Shown here piece after piece: positions 46,913 through 56,192 of a stretch of 64,000 nucleotides of DNA; within the stretch, counting starts at the first letter, position 1; each line of letters starts with the position of its first letter. The stretch is from Thomasclavelia ramosa DSM 1402. GTDB lineage: Bacteria > Bacillota_I > Bacilli_A > Erysipelotrichales > Coprobacillaceae. The stretch covers positions 2,976,001 through 3,040,000 of the forward strand of contig NZ_CP036346.1 of NCBI RefSeq assembly GCF_014131695.1, read 5' to 3'. The notes beneath the pieces are model-generated. The model saw nothing but the letters and a program-made list of their open reading frames with translations. It was not told the origin of the DNA and did no database searches. Made by a program: the position numbers and the translations under genes.

Positions 46913-48276
46913 ATCTTATCAATATTACTTATTTCTGTAATATTTTGATATGTGTATAAATACCCTAAAAAGCACCATGCTAATGTAGCTGATAAAGAAT
47001 AAATATAGAATACCCCATAATCAGATAAACTACCAATAAATTCACTTAAAACGATCATAGCGAACATTTGAACAATAAAGTATATTTCTTTGCCGTGACT
47101 TTTTTTCAAAACATTAAAAATCATTAAAAGTGTCTTAAAGAAAAATACAACAAATAATATAAACCCAATTACCCCAGTAGTTACTAACGCCTCTAAAAAA
47201 ACATTATGACTATGAACAACTTGAACTGCCCAATACTCCAATGCATCTGTTTCCTGACTGCCTATTTTTTTAAAATTATTTGCTCCAATTCCAATAACTG
47301 GTTCCGTATGCCAAATTTCTAAAGCAGCTTTAGTTAATGATACCCGTCCATTAGAAACCTCATCGATAATTGTCAATCCTTGATTAAAATCTTGCCAATT
47401 CCCAGCAATTAATAAATGTCCCGCCTTAACAACTTTATCCATTTGAAAACGACTTGTCTCCTTAGAAGCAATTCCCTGCATCTGTGGAACAATCTCAACT
47501 ACCCGCTGACCTACTAGACTTGCACCAGCAATAACTACAATTAGACTAATTACCAGCCCTAATCTCTTAAAATTACTATACGGCTTACGACGTATTAAAA
47601 AATAATATCCAACCATGACGATAATGATTGCTAAAATAATTAATGCCGCACGACATCTTGTTAAAAGAATATATACCAGCTGAATCCCAATATTCGCAAG
47701 ATACCAGTATTTTCCCTTAAACTTCTGCCTTACTGCGACTAACGCTAAAACAATCGTAATACACGCTAAAAAAGCAGCTGGATTACTATTAAAATAAATT
47801 CCAAACAAACGATTCCCGACCATTCCTAAAGTCCAGCCGTTAGCTAAACTAGAAAAATGCACTAAATACATTCCAATAGAGATAAGTGAAGCTCCACCAA
47901 CTAATACATTTACTAGTGGAATAATCATTCGTACTTCATCTTCAATATCATCTTTGCTCATTGAAACAGGATTATTAAAAATCAATAAATAAATAACTAA
48001 TTGCATTACTGCAATAACATAGGAATTTAAATCACTATAGTCATTCCTCGCTGTAGCAAGCAATAAAATCAGTCCTTGAACGATCATTAGCAAACTGTAA
48101 TTCTTTTTTAATTTAAACTTTTTTTTATAAATATCATGCACAATTATTACTAATGCCCAAATCAATAATGGCACAAACAGGTAGTTCGTCTCAATACCTA
48201 AATAGCCCAATGCTAAAGTATTGATAAACATATATATAATAAAACATAATTTATAATACTTTCGATTAAAAACCAT
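46909..48276 (-). CDS. O-antigen ligase/Wzy-like polysaccharide membrane protein
   Basis: The 455-residue protein has about eleven membrane helices and one large outer loop with GIGANNFKKIGSQ, VVHSHNVFLEALVTTGVIGF and conserved histidines. This is the Wzy_C/O-antigen ligase pattern. Such enzymes join or polymerise lipid-linked glycans on the outside of the membrane. In a Gram-positive cell it would work on wall or capsular polysaccharide. It is adjacent to an LCP protein, which attaches such polymers to peptidoglycan, so the two may act in one pathway. No other glycan synthesis genes are close. Confidence 0.85.
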   Translation of the reverse strand: MVFNRKYYKLCFIIYMFINTLALGYLGIETNYLFVPLLIWALVIIVHDIYKKKFKLKKNYSLLMIVQGLILLLATARNDYSDLNSYVIAVMQLVIYLLIFNNPVSMSKDDIEDEVRMIIPLVNVLVGGASLISIGMYLVHFSSLANGWTLGMVGNRLFGIYFNSNPAAFLACITIVLALVAVRQKFKGKYWYLANIGIQLVYILLTRCRAALIILAIIIVMVGYYFLIRRKPYSNFKRLGLVISLIVVIAGASLVGQRVVEIVPQMQGIASKETSRFQMDKVVKAGHLLIAGNWQDFNQGLTIIDEVSNGRVSLTKAALEIWHTEPVIGIGANNFKKIGSQETDALEYWAVQVVHSHNVFLEALVTTGVIGFILFVVFFFKTLLMIFNVLKKSHGKEIYFIVQMFAMIVLSEFIGSLSDYGVFYIYSLSATLAWCFLGYLYTYQNITEISNIDKI

Positions 48277-48324
48277 TTTCTTCTATCTCCAATTTAATAC
48301 TCTTATTATACCATTATTATAAAA

Positions 48325-48360
48325 AAATAAAACAACAAAGGAGCTCGAAAGAGCTCCTCT
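48325..48360 (-). terminator. Terminator of the LCP gene
   Basis: A perfect 8-bp GC-containing stem (AGGAGCTC/GAGCTCCT) with a TTTC loop on the minus strand is followed by a T-rich run. Confidence 0.88.
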
Positions 48361-48363
48361 TAT

Positions 48364-49860
48364 TTAATGAGTTAATCCTTTTAATTCACTATCTTTAATT
48401 TCTTTACCTTCTTCGACTTTATTGATCAATTCTCGTACTCTTTCAATATGTGATTCAAAAGGAATCATAACATCACTATTAGTCCCTTTCATTGAAAAAG
48501 TATCATCCATTAATTGATACTCACCTTCAATTTGAACATTGATGATCTTCCAATCCGCCATATCATTTAATTGCATATTTATCAATGACTTAATCTCTTT
48601 ATCTGACATATCTGTTTCAAAGCAGCCTTCAACTGCACTTAAAATATTATTAAAATTAGTAATAATCTTAGGTGACATAGCTTTATCAAGCATTGCCTTT
48701 AAAACCTTTTGCTGATTTTCACCACGAGCAAAATCACCACGTTTTAATCTTTTTCTTTCTCGAACGAAACACAATGCTTTATCACCATCCATCTCATTCA
48801 AACCTTCACTGATTTGATAATTACCATGCAAAGTTTCAAAAGCCTCACTTGAATTAACTGTAATTCCGCCTAAAGCATCAACAATATTAGTCATACCACT
48901 AAAATTAGTACGTGCAAAATAATTAATTTTCATTTCCAATAAATCTTGAATTGTATTAATTGTTTCACTTGTTCCATATATACCAGTATGTGTTAATTTA
49001 TCCATTTTTCCATTTTTATGCAAGTTAATTTGACAATCACGAGGTATACTTGTCATCAAAATTTGTTTTGTTTTGGGATTTACCGTAACAATTAAATTTA
49101 CATCACTACGTGATACTGTTTTTAAACTTCCATAAACATCAATTCCTGTAACATAAATTGAAAAAGCATTTTCAGTAACATCTGTTTGTTTAGTCGTTAC
49201 TTCCATTTTCGCATCATAAGCATATGATTTTAAAACCTTAGTAACATCATTAAATTCTTCATGATTTGTCTGCAGCATCGTTCGATATTGTTCACCAACA
49301 ACAATTGCATCTACTTTTCCCTCATAAAGAGCATCTGCAAGTGAAGCATAATTATCATACTTAGTATATTCATGATCACCAATCTCGGTATCAAGATCTT
49401 TTAAGGCTTCAGCAATCGTAACAGTATCCTTTTCATAAGATACTCCAATTTTTTTGGAACTATCAAGATCTTTTAATTTAGTAATTTTACCATTCTTTAA
49501 TGAAATCACTGAAACAACATATTCTTGTCCAGTGGCATTAGAAACATTTTCAATAAAATTATTCCCTCTTGAAATATAAGTACAGCCAGCAATCAAAATG
49601 ATACTTGTCAATAAACTAATAATTTTAGTAACTATTCCTCGTTTACTCGATAATCCTTTTTTGATTTTTTGTTCACTACTATAAATAATTCCAAAGAATC
49701 CTGCTAATAACAACGCTAATACCACAATTCCAGCAATTAAATACTTAGTCGGCACTAAATCCAGTTTGAATGTAAAGTAGACTACTGCAATCGTAGCTAA
49801 TAATTGAATTCCTAAGACAAAAAACTTCGATGTAATAAATTTGAGTATTTTTTCTTTCAT
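48364..49860 (-). CDS. LytR-CpsA-Psr (LCP) family protein with solute-binding-like insert
   Basis: The start at 49860 is set by GGGAG seven bases ahead. The 498-residue protein has three membrane helices (about 10-115). The region at about 125-240 reads GKITKLKDLDSSKKIGVS and LADALYEGKVDAIVVGEQYR, like a bacterial extracellular solute-binding domain. The LCP catalytic domain follows: IYVTGIDVYG, the Arg in TSIPRDCQ, DALGGITVNSSEAF and RERKRLKRGDFARGENQQ. LCP enzymes transfer glycan polymers to peptidoglycan. The insert is not in minimal LCP proteins and may sense a ligand. Confidence 0.88.
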   Translation of the reverse strand: MKEKILKFITSKFFVLGIQLLATIAVVYFTFKLDLVPTKYLIAGIVVLALLLAGFFGIIYSSEQKIKKGLSSKRGIVTKIISLLTSIILIAGCTYISRGNNFIENVSNATGQEYVVSVISLKNGKITKLKDLDSSKKIGVSYEKDTVTIAEALKDLDTEIGDHEYTKYDNYASLADALYEGKVDAIVVGEQYRTMLQTNHEEFNDVTKVLKSYAYDAKMEVTTKQTDVTENAFSIYVTGIDVYGSLKTVSRSDVNLIVTVNPKTKQILMTSIPRDCQINLHKNGKMDKLTHTGIYGTSETINTIQDLLEMKINYFARTNFSGMTNIVDALGGITVNSSEAFETLHGNYQISEGLNEMDGDKALCFVRERKRLKRGDFARGENQQKVLKAMLDKAMSPKIITNFNNILSAVEGCFETDMSDKEIKSLINMQLNDMADWKIINVQIEGEYQLMDDTFSMKGTNSDVMIPFESHIERVRELINKVEEGKEIKDSELKGLTH

Positions 49861-50075
49861 ATTCTTGCTCCCAACTATAACAGTTTTACCTATCATACAT
49901 AAAATAACTTTATTCGTCAAATTAATCCCTTTTTTTCTTTGATTCGGACGTATATAGATATTATAATCTATAAATCTATGTAATAAAAAAGAAAAATATG
50001 TTAATTATCTACTTCTTATCAAGTGCCATTCATAACTAATTTACTATAAAAGTTTATATTGCAAAAATTATATAT

Positions 50076-50103
50076 AAAAAGACTTGTGATTTTCCACAAG
50101 TCT
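50076..50103 (-). terminator. Terminator of the ychF-sortase operon
   Basis: GACTTGT, loop, ACAAGTC followed by TTTTTATAT on the minus strand. Confidence 0.8.
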
Positions 50104-50106
50104 AAA

Positions 50107-50910
50107 TTAATCCATTGTTTCCGTTTTAGGATCAATTCCTGCTCTATCCAAGACTGCATGAACAACATTACGTTTTCCGCTTTCACTACCAGCTGAAGTA
50201 CATGTTGATAAAGTAATTACCGGATTACCTGCAGCTTGTTCAAAATCAACCTTAATATCACTAGTTTTTAACATCTCTTGATAAAAAGCTTGAATATCAG
50301 TAATTCCAGTATTATATAATAAACTCTCTTCTGGAATAATATGTGCTGCTACTACTTTATAACGACTTACTGTCCCATCTGGTAAATAAATATAAACATA
50401 CGGGTGTTTATCTGCAAAATCTTGTTCTGTATATGATTTAATGTTATTAAACATTGAACCATTTTTCATATTATGACCATAAATAACAGTATTTAAATCA
50501 GTAAAAGGGTTTTTATTTTCACTTGCAATAAAAATTGAACCGGCTCTAAATTCCTTTTTGTCAATATCACTATGAATATATGTATCATTAGTTTCTCCTT
50601 GAACAATTGGATAACTAACTTTAGTATCAGGAATATCGATCCATCCCTTAACATCTGAATTTCTTGCTAATAAGGCTTCAAAATCAATTGTCTTATATGA
50701 ATTTTTTTGTTCTGTATTTTCAGTAACATATGTTTCTTCTACTTCTTTATTACTATCATCCATGCTCTTATATTCAAGAAAAATTGAGGCTAGATTATAC
50801 GCACTATAACAAAATACACAAATACAAACTAATAAAATAATTTTTCTAATTAAATCTTTAGCTCCAGTCGGTTTTATTCTCTCAATAAAACTCTTTTTTG
50901 TTTTTGCCAT
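50107..50910 (-). CDS. srtB: Class B sortase
   Basis: The 267-residue protein has a membrane anchor at about 22-45 and a sortase fold with the catalytic His in VIYGHNMKNGSMF, Cys in TLSTCTS and Arg in GKRNVVHAVL. The spacing and the TLSTC box are those of class B enzymes, which join secreted proteins to the wall or pilus. Its start overlaps the ychF stop by one base, an unusual partnership. A protein with a sorting-like tail is encoded at 54267-56153, so it could be a substrate. The usual srtB neighbours (iron-uptake proteins) are absent. Confidence 0.92.
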   Translation of the reverse strand: MAKTKKSFIERIKPTGAKDLIRKIILLVCICVFCYSAYNLASIFLEYKSMDDSNKEVEETYVTENTEQKNSYKTIDFEALLARNSDVKGWIDIPDTKVSYPIVQGETNDTYIHSDIDKKEFRAGSIFIASENKNPFTDLNTVIYGHNMKNGSMFNNIKSYTEQDFADKHPYVYIYLPDGTVSRYKVVAAHIIPEESLLYNTGITDIQAFYQEMLKTSDIKVDFEQAAGNPVITLSTCTSAGSESGKRNVVHAVLDRAGIDPKTETMD

Positions 50911-52010
50911 TAGACATTAAATTTAAACAACATGATGTCACCATCTTGACCAACATATTGTTTTCCTTCCTGACGAATCTTACCAGCTTCTTTTAAAGCA
51001 TGTTCACTGCCATATTCGACTAAATCATCAAAACTATATGTTTCTGCTTTAATAAAACCTCTCTGGAAATCACTATGAATAATTCCCGCCATTTCTGGGG
51101 CTGTCATACCTTCTTTAAAAGTCCAAGCTCGTACTTCTTGTACCCCGGCAGTAAAGTATGTACGAAGTCCTAATAGTTTATAGGCTTCTTTGATCAATTT
51201 ATCAAGACCGCTTTCTTCAATTCCTAAATCTTGTAAAAATAAATCTTTTTCTTCTTTATCCATTCCAACTAATTCACTTTCAATTTTTGCACAAATAGGG
51301 ACAACATCAGCCCCTTCACCAGCTGCAAATTCAACGACTTTATTATAATGTGGATTAGTAGTTGGATCTTCTAAGTCTTCTTCACCTAGATTTGCCACAT
51401 AAATGATTGGTTTCATTGTTAATAAAGTATATTGTTTAACAACATCCATTTCTTCTTTACTAAACTCGATCACTCGAGCTGGTTTATTGGCTTCTAGCGT
51501 ACTTTTTAATTTTTCTAAAATAGCGACTTCTAACTTCGCTTCTTTGTCTCCTGATTGTGCTTTTTTACCAATTCGTCCAATTCTTTTTTCTACAGTATCT
51601 AAATCAGCAAAAATCAACTCTAAATTAATTGTTTCAATATCTCTAATAGGATCGACATCGCCATCAACATGAGTTACATCCTTATCTCTAAAACAGCGAA
51701 CAACTTCACAAATTGCATCAGTTTCACGAATATTCCCTAAAAATTTATTTCCTAAACCCTCACCACGACTCGCCCCTTTAACAAGACCAGCAATATCAGT
51801 AAAACCGAAAGTAGTTGGAACAGTTTTTTTAGGTTCAACTAATTCTGTTAACTTATCTAAACGATAATCAGGTACTTCTACAACCCCAACATTAGGGTCG
51901 ATTGTTGCAAACGGATAGTTTGCTGCCTCAACTTGGGCATTTGTTATTGCATTAAACAATGTTGACTTCCCAACATTTGGCAATCCTACAATTCCGGCTG
52001 TCAGTGCCAT
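50910..52010 (-). CDS. ychF: Ribosome-associated ATPase/GTPase YchF (Obg-like)
   Basis: The 366-residue protein matches the universal YchF family in length and motifs: GLPNVGKSTLFNAITNA (P loop), NYPFATIDPNVG, FTDIAGLVKGASRGEGLGN, the adenine-specificity region with MKPIIYVANLGEE, and a carboxy TGS domain with LRTYFTAGVQEVRAWT and GKQYVGQDGDIMLFKFNV. It binds ribosomes and prefers ATP. It shares one base with the sortase gene downstream. Housekeeping gene; identification firm. Confidence 0.97.
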   Translation of the reverse strand: MALTAGIVGLPNVGKSTLFNAITNAQVEAANYPFATIDPNVGVVEVPDYRLDKLTELVEPKKTVPTTFGFTDIAGLVKGASRGEGLGNKFLGNIRETDAICEVVRCFRDKDVTHVDGDVDPIRDIETINLELIFADLDTVEKRIGRIGKKAQSGDKEAKLEVAILEKLKSTLEANKPARVIEFSKEEMDVVKQYTLLTMKPIIYVANLGEEDLEDPTTNPHYNKVVEFAAGEGADVVPICAKIESELVGMDKEEKDLFLQDLGIEESGLDKLIKEAYKLLGLRTYFTAGVQEVRAWTFKEGMTAPEMAGIIHSDFQRGFIKAETYSFDDLVEYGSEHALKEAGKIRQEGKQYVGQDGDIMLFKFNV

Positions 52011-52127
52011 TTATATCACTCCATTCATATGCTCTTATATTCTACTTAATATCCAGGTAAATTGCAAGTTTGTTTAATTTTAAAGTATCTAGTATAATTA
52101 ACTAAACTTTAATTTAAGGAGACTATT

Positions 52128-52352
52128 ATGTTTAATCAAATCGATATTCACGGCTGTACTACGATTGAAGCTAAAATCCGGCTGGATAACTATCTAAATT
52201 CATTATCCCCCAATACGAAAGAAATTACTGTAGTTCACGGCTATTCAAGTAAAATACTACAACAATTTATTCGGAAGCAATATAAACATAAACGTGCTGG
52301 TCGGCGCATCTTAACAATGAATGCAGGCGAAACGATCATTCAATTAAAATAA
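52128..52352 (+). CDS. Smr-domain protein
   Basis: The 74-residue protein is a stand-alone small MutS-related (Smr) domain with IDIHGCTTIEAKIRLDNYL and VVHGYSSKILQQFIRKQY. The conserved HG stretches and carboxy AGETIIQLK are typical. Smr domains are often nucleases, but single-domain proteins such as this have no settled function. It lies ten bases ahead of a PAP2 gene and is probably cotranscribed. Confidence 0.88.
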   Translation: MFNQIDIHGCTTIEAKIRLDNYLNSLSPNTKEITVVHGYSSKILQQFIRKQYKHKRAGRRILTMNAGETIIQLK

Positions 52353-52361
52353 GGAGTTTTT

Positions 52362-52835
52362 ATGGAAAAATTTTATCAAACAATGTTATCTAATATTCGT
52401 AAACATCCCTTGCTGCAAAAAATCATTATGGGCTTTACCCGCTATATCCCTATTATTACTTTTATTGTTTATTCAATTTTGCTCGTTTATTTACTTTATA
52501 CTCAAAATACATTATTAGCTAAAACACTTTATAAGCCACTTGCTTCATTTTTAATTGTAACACTTTTGCGCAAAGTAATTAATCGTAAACGCCCTTATGA
52601 AGCTATGGCTATTGATCCTTTAATAGAACATAAGCAAGGTGAATCTTTCCCTTCACGACATACGGTCAGTGCTTTTGCAATTGCATTAGCTTGTCTTCAG
52701 GTAAATTCACTGCTTGGGACGATCATGTTAATTCTAGCATTTGTCGTTAGCTGTTCACGAATCTTAAGTGGTGTTCATTATATCAGTGATGTTCTAAGTG
52801 CCGTAATCATTGCTTTAATCATCAGTTTCCTCTAA
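52362..52835 (+). CDS. PAP2-family membrane phosphatase
   Basis: The 157-residue protein has about five membrane helices and all three phosphatase motifs: KVINRKRPYEAM (motif 1), SFPSRHTVSAF (motif 2, with the His) and SRILSGVHYISDVLS (motif 3, with the nucleophile His). PAP2 enzymes of this size dephosphorylate undecaprenyl diphosphate or phosphatidic acid. AAGGAG precedes the ATG. With the Smr gene it forms a two-gene operon. Recycling of the carrier lipid is the likely task, given the wall-related genes nearby, but it is not proven. Confidence 0.92.
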   Translation: MEKFYQTMLSNIRKHPLLQKIIMGFTRYIPIITFIVYSILLVYLLYTQNTLLAKTLYKPLASFLIVTLLRKVINRKRPYEAMAIDPLIEHKQGESFPSRHTVSAFAIALACLQVNSLLGTIMLILAFVVSCSRILSGVHYISDVLSAVIIALIISFL

Positions 52836-53338
52836 GCGTATATGCATATATATAAAAGATGGTGCCTATGCTATTTCAATTACCTGTTGATACTAATTTA
52901 GATAATCCGTTAAATCAATCTATTTTAACCAAACAAGTTCTCGTTTATATAAATAATAAATCATGGATAAAAGAAATTGATTAAAAACGTCATTTATTTT
53001 AATTGTTTAAAAATGAATTGAACTATAAATATCTGTTCTATATGATTTATGATAGCTCAAATGATGCTCTTATCAAACAATTATATCAAAAGCTCTCTAA
53101 ATACATTAATCTAACTATAAGCTCCTCGTCGAACGTGATGATGGGCTTCCATCAACACTTGAAATAATTTTAACAGACCATTAAAAACTCTTCTTTTGAA
53201 ATTACTATCTCTTGTGAACTGGTAATAATCAAGTTGATTCAAAATAATTATTGACCCAAAATATTACCTAGTTAATAATGTTTATTCAAAAACAATTAAA
53301 TATTTCATTTTTATGCTATACTTTTATTGGTGATAAAA
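52836..53338 (+). other. Gene-poor stretch with possible coding relic
   Basis: About 500 bases hold no convincing gene. A 38-codon frame begins at 52869 (LFQLPVDTNLDNPLNQ) and stops at 52984. Further along, another frame reads YLFYMIYDSSNDALIKQLYQ and then stops. Together they look like the debris of one gene, which I do not recognise. TGCTATACT (53314-53322) is an extended -10 for the RpiR gene that follows. Confidence 0.35.
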
Positions 53339-54133
53339 ATGAAAAGAGAAGGTATTCATGGTTTAATTCAATATCTTAATAAAACTACTAATAATGCAAC
53401 TAATACTCAGGTTGCTAAAGCAATCTTTACTAATCGTGATAAAATCAATGAAATCAGTCTTGAAAAACTAGCCGGTGACAATTACTTGTCTCAAGCTTCG
53501 GTTAGCCGGTTTATAAAAAATCAGGGTTATAAAAATATCAATGAGTATCGTTGGGATTTCATTGCTGGACAACAAATGCTGCGACTTAATGCTTTTAATA
53601 ATAAAAAAGTGATTATTAGTAAAAATAACGAAGAAATTAAAAATGATGTAAAACAATCATTACAAAATGCTTTTAATGATATTGATAAGCTTGATATGAC
53701 AGCACTTGAAAGATTAGTTAAAATAATCAATAATTATAAACAGGTTCTTTTTATTGGTTCTGAATTTTCATTGGCTAATATTTATCTAGTTCAATTAGAA
53801 ATGGTTCAATATGGTATCAATGCTTATAGTTATAACGATCCCATTATTATGGCAGAAAATCTTAGGTCTTTGAAAGAAGATACCCTAATTATTTGTATCA
53901 GTACCAGTGGTCAATGGTACAATGCTCCTTCAACTAAGGAAATTAGAGATATCTTATTCAGTCTTAATAACCCTAAAATTCTTCTTACCTGCATTACACA
54001 GCATACTGATGAAGCAAAGTTTGATTATATCTATAAATTTGGCAATCAGCGTAATGATGAAATTAGCGGTTATATCCAGCTTACTTATTTTATTCCAATC
54101 TTTAGAAATATGTATATTCGTTACATCGACTAG
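53339..54133 (+). CDS. RpiR/MurR-family transcriptional regulator
   Basis: The ATG at 53339 follows GGTGAT; an alternative GTG start 12 bases earlier overlaps that site. The 264-residue protein has an RpiR-type helix-turn-helix (ISLEKLAGDNYLSQASVSRFI, read in two helices, then GYKNINEYRWDFI) and a SIS domain (VLFIGSEFSLANIYLVQ, TLIICISTSGQWYN). It is divergent in sequence from the RpiR at 20495. No sugar operon is adjacent; the next gene downstream is a secreted esterase beyond a terminator. Its target is unknown. Confidence 0.87.
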   Translation: MKREGIHGLIQYLNKTTNNATNTQVAKAIFTNRDKINEISLEKLAGDNYLSQASVSRFIKNQGYKNINEYRWDFIAGQQMLRLNAFNNKKVIISKNNEEIKNDVKQSLQNAFNDIDKLDMTALERLVKIINNYKQVLFIGSEFSLANIYLVQLEMVQYGINAYSYNDPIIMAENLRSLKEDTLIICISTSGQWYNAPSTKEIRDILFSLNNPKILLTCITQHTDEAKFDYIYKFGNQRNDEISGYIQLTYFIPIFRNMYIRYID

Positions 54134-54167
54134 TTCATTCAGTTTTTGAATAAACTAGTTTTATTTT
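54129..54167 (+). terminator. Terminator of the RpiR-family gene
   Basis: ACTAGTTCATTCA pairs with TGAATAAACTAGT (one mismatch) and TTTTATTTT follows. The stop codon is in the stem. Confidence 0.85.
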
Positions 54168-54266
54168 GAATTGATCGTTCAAAGATAATTATGTTTTATT
54201 ATTATAAGCGCTTGTATAATTTTAATGTAACTTAAAAGTTATAAATATAAAATCAGGGGTGGAACA

Positions 54267-56153
54267 ATGAAAAAAATAACAAAAGCATTATTAGCACTAA
54301 CATTGTCACTATTAATGTTAGCAGCTCCAATTTCAGTTAATCAATTATATGCAAATGAAAACATTTTAACTGAAGTAACTAGTGACACAATCAATAATTA
54401 TACTTACTACGAATATGATAGTGAAGCAGATGGCTACACCTCAGAACGTAGTAATATCTTAACACCTATTTATTACATTTTTGCGGGAAAACAAGATCTT
54501 ACTAGCGCTGATAAATTAATTGAAGAAATTGGTCTTCTCGATAATGTTCATGAATGGGCAGGGAAAGTATATATTATTAATCCTATATCAACGCAATATA
54601 ACAATGATGATGTCACAGCCTTCAAAAAATTAGCCGGCACTGGTGTCAGCAACATTAAAGTGATCGGAATTGATGAGGGTGCCACTTTCGTCAATAATTA
54701 TATTAGTCAAAATTGTTACTTTATTGCTGGAATGATGGTATATGGCGGTACAATGAATAGCGATTTAACTTATAACGTTCCTATACCAGCATATTTAAGT
54801 TCAACAGCAACATCAGCTGTTAGTTATTACAAACAAGCTAATCAAACTGACCAATCTCAATCATTTAACAACTACACGATCTATCAAAATTCTACAAATC
54901 CATTACAAATCGTGGTAAATTCAAAAACAGATGAAACATTAAAAAATGCATTCGATAATGCCTGGGAAACAGTTTTTTCTAAAAACTATCGTCAGCATAA
55001 TGAAACAACCGAGTTCTATAATATGCCTGTTACTGATACAAATTTAGCTAATGCTGAGCAACCGTATAAACTAATTGAAACGCCAATTTTTGATCGCCTT
55101 GGAATCATTCATAATCAAGAGATTAATCAAACTGTCTCAAATATGCCTGGAAAATACACTTGGTTTGAATATTTACCTAATCAAGTAATTGATACTAAGA
55201 AAGATTCAGTTCCTTTAGTTCTTACGCTTCATGGAAACGGTAATGATCCTCGGGTTCAAGCCGATTCTTCTGGTTGGATTGAATTAGCTACAAAAGAGAA
55301 CTTTATCGTTGTATCCCCAGAATGGCAGGATGCTAGTGTCAATTTTTCAAAATGCGATGGTTTAGGGGATGAAGGAATTATTAACTTAATTGATGATTTG
55401 AAAATTAAATATCCACAAATCGACAGATCACGAGTATATGTTACCGGCTTATCAGCAGGCGGTGCCGAGTCATTATTATTAGGGGTCAAGAATAGTGAAA
55501 CTTTTGCAGGGGTTGGGGCTGTTTCTGGTGTCAATCTTTATAGTGAAGCAATCACTGAATTAACCAATGATTATAAAGGACATGAAACACCTTTATTATA
55601 TATTTGTGGTGATCATGATTTCTTTCAAATGATTCCTGTTGATGGTTCAAGTCAATACGGTACTTCACAATTATATGGTTTTAGTATTTGGGCTGAAGAC
55701 AGTAATACACATATATATAGTGCCCTACAAGCATATCAAAAAATCAATGACTTAACCGTGACGGATATGAATATGGATTTAAACCCTTATTATGGCATTA
55801 AATTAGATAATCAGCAATGGACAAAACTTGGTGAAAAAGACATGTATACAGGAACTTTGTCTAACAATAACGGTGTAGTAATGGAACTTGCTGCAATTAA
55901 AGATCATGCTCACTGGAACTATAAACCAGAAGCTCAATATATTTGGAATTTCTTTAAAAACTACCAACGTGATCTACTAACTGGTGAACTGATTTTTGTC
56001 AACAATGGTAGCAATACTACAACAGTTATTGATAAAAAAGATGATTTGACAACTTCTGTAAAAACAGGAGATGAAGTTGAATTTGAATATCTAGGTATTC
56101 TATCTGTTATTACGATAACTACTTTTATCTATTTTAAAAAGAAAATAGCATAA
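54267..56153 (+). CDS. Secreted alpha/beta-hydrolase (esterase/PHB-depolymerase-like) with sorting-like tail
   Basis: The 628-residue protein has a signal peptide (TKALLALTLSLLMLAAP, cleavage near residue 30) and an amino-terminal domain of unknown type (about 35-290). An alpha/beta-hydrolase domain (about 300-575) follows, with the oxyanion stretch LTLHGNGND, nucleophile elbow GLSAGG, acid ICGDHDFF and the His in DHAHWNY. It ends with SVKTGDEVEFEYL, a hydrophobic helix and KKKIA, resembling a non-LPXTG sorting signal. It is probably exported, anchored or left in the membrane, and acts on esters of plant or host glycans; the substrate is unproven. Confidence 0.85.
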   Translation: MKKITKALLALTLSLLMLAAPISVNQLYANENILTEVTSDTINNYTYYEYDSEADGYTSERSNILTPIYYIFAGKQDLTSADKLIEEIGLLDNVHEWAGKVYIINPISTQYNNDDVTAFKKLAGTGVSNIKVIGIDEGATFVNNYISQNCYFIAGMMVYGGTMNSDLTYNVPIPAYLSSTATSAVSYYKQANQTDQSQSFNNYTIYQNSTNPLQIVVNSKTDETLKNAFDNAWETVFSKNYRQHNETTEFYNMPVTDTNLANAEQPYKLIETPIFDRLGIIHNQEINQTVSNMPGKYTWFEYLPNQVIDTKKDSVPLVLTLHGNGNDPRVQADSSGWIELATKENFIVVSPEWQDASVNFSKCDGLGDEGIINLIDDLKIKYPQIDRSRVYVTGLSAGGAESLLLGVKNSETFAGVGAVSGVNLYSEAITELTNDYKGHETPLLYICGDHDFFQMIPVDGSSQYGTSQLYGFSIWAEDSNTHIYSALQAYQKINDLTVTDMNMDLNPYYGIKLDNQQWTKLGEKDMYTGTLSNNNGVVMELAAIKDHAHWNYKPEAQYIWNFFKNYQRDLLTGELIFVNNGSNTTTVIDKKDDLTTSVKTGDEVEFEYLGILSVITITTFIYFKKKIA

Positions 56154-56154
56154 T

Positions 56155-56192
56155 AAAAACATTGAGTAATTAAATTACTCAATGTTTTTTAC
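56155..56192. terminator. Bidirectional terminator between esterase and cstA
   Basis: AACATTGAGTAATT and AATTACTCAATGTT form a 14-bp stem with a tight loop, flanked by A- and T-runs. Confidence 0.88.
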
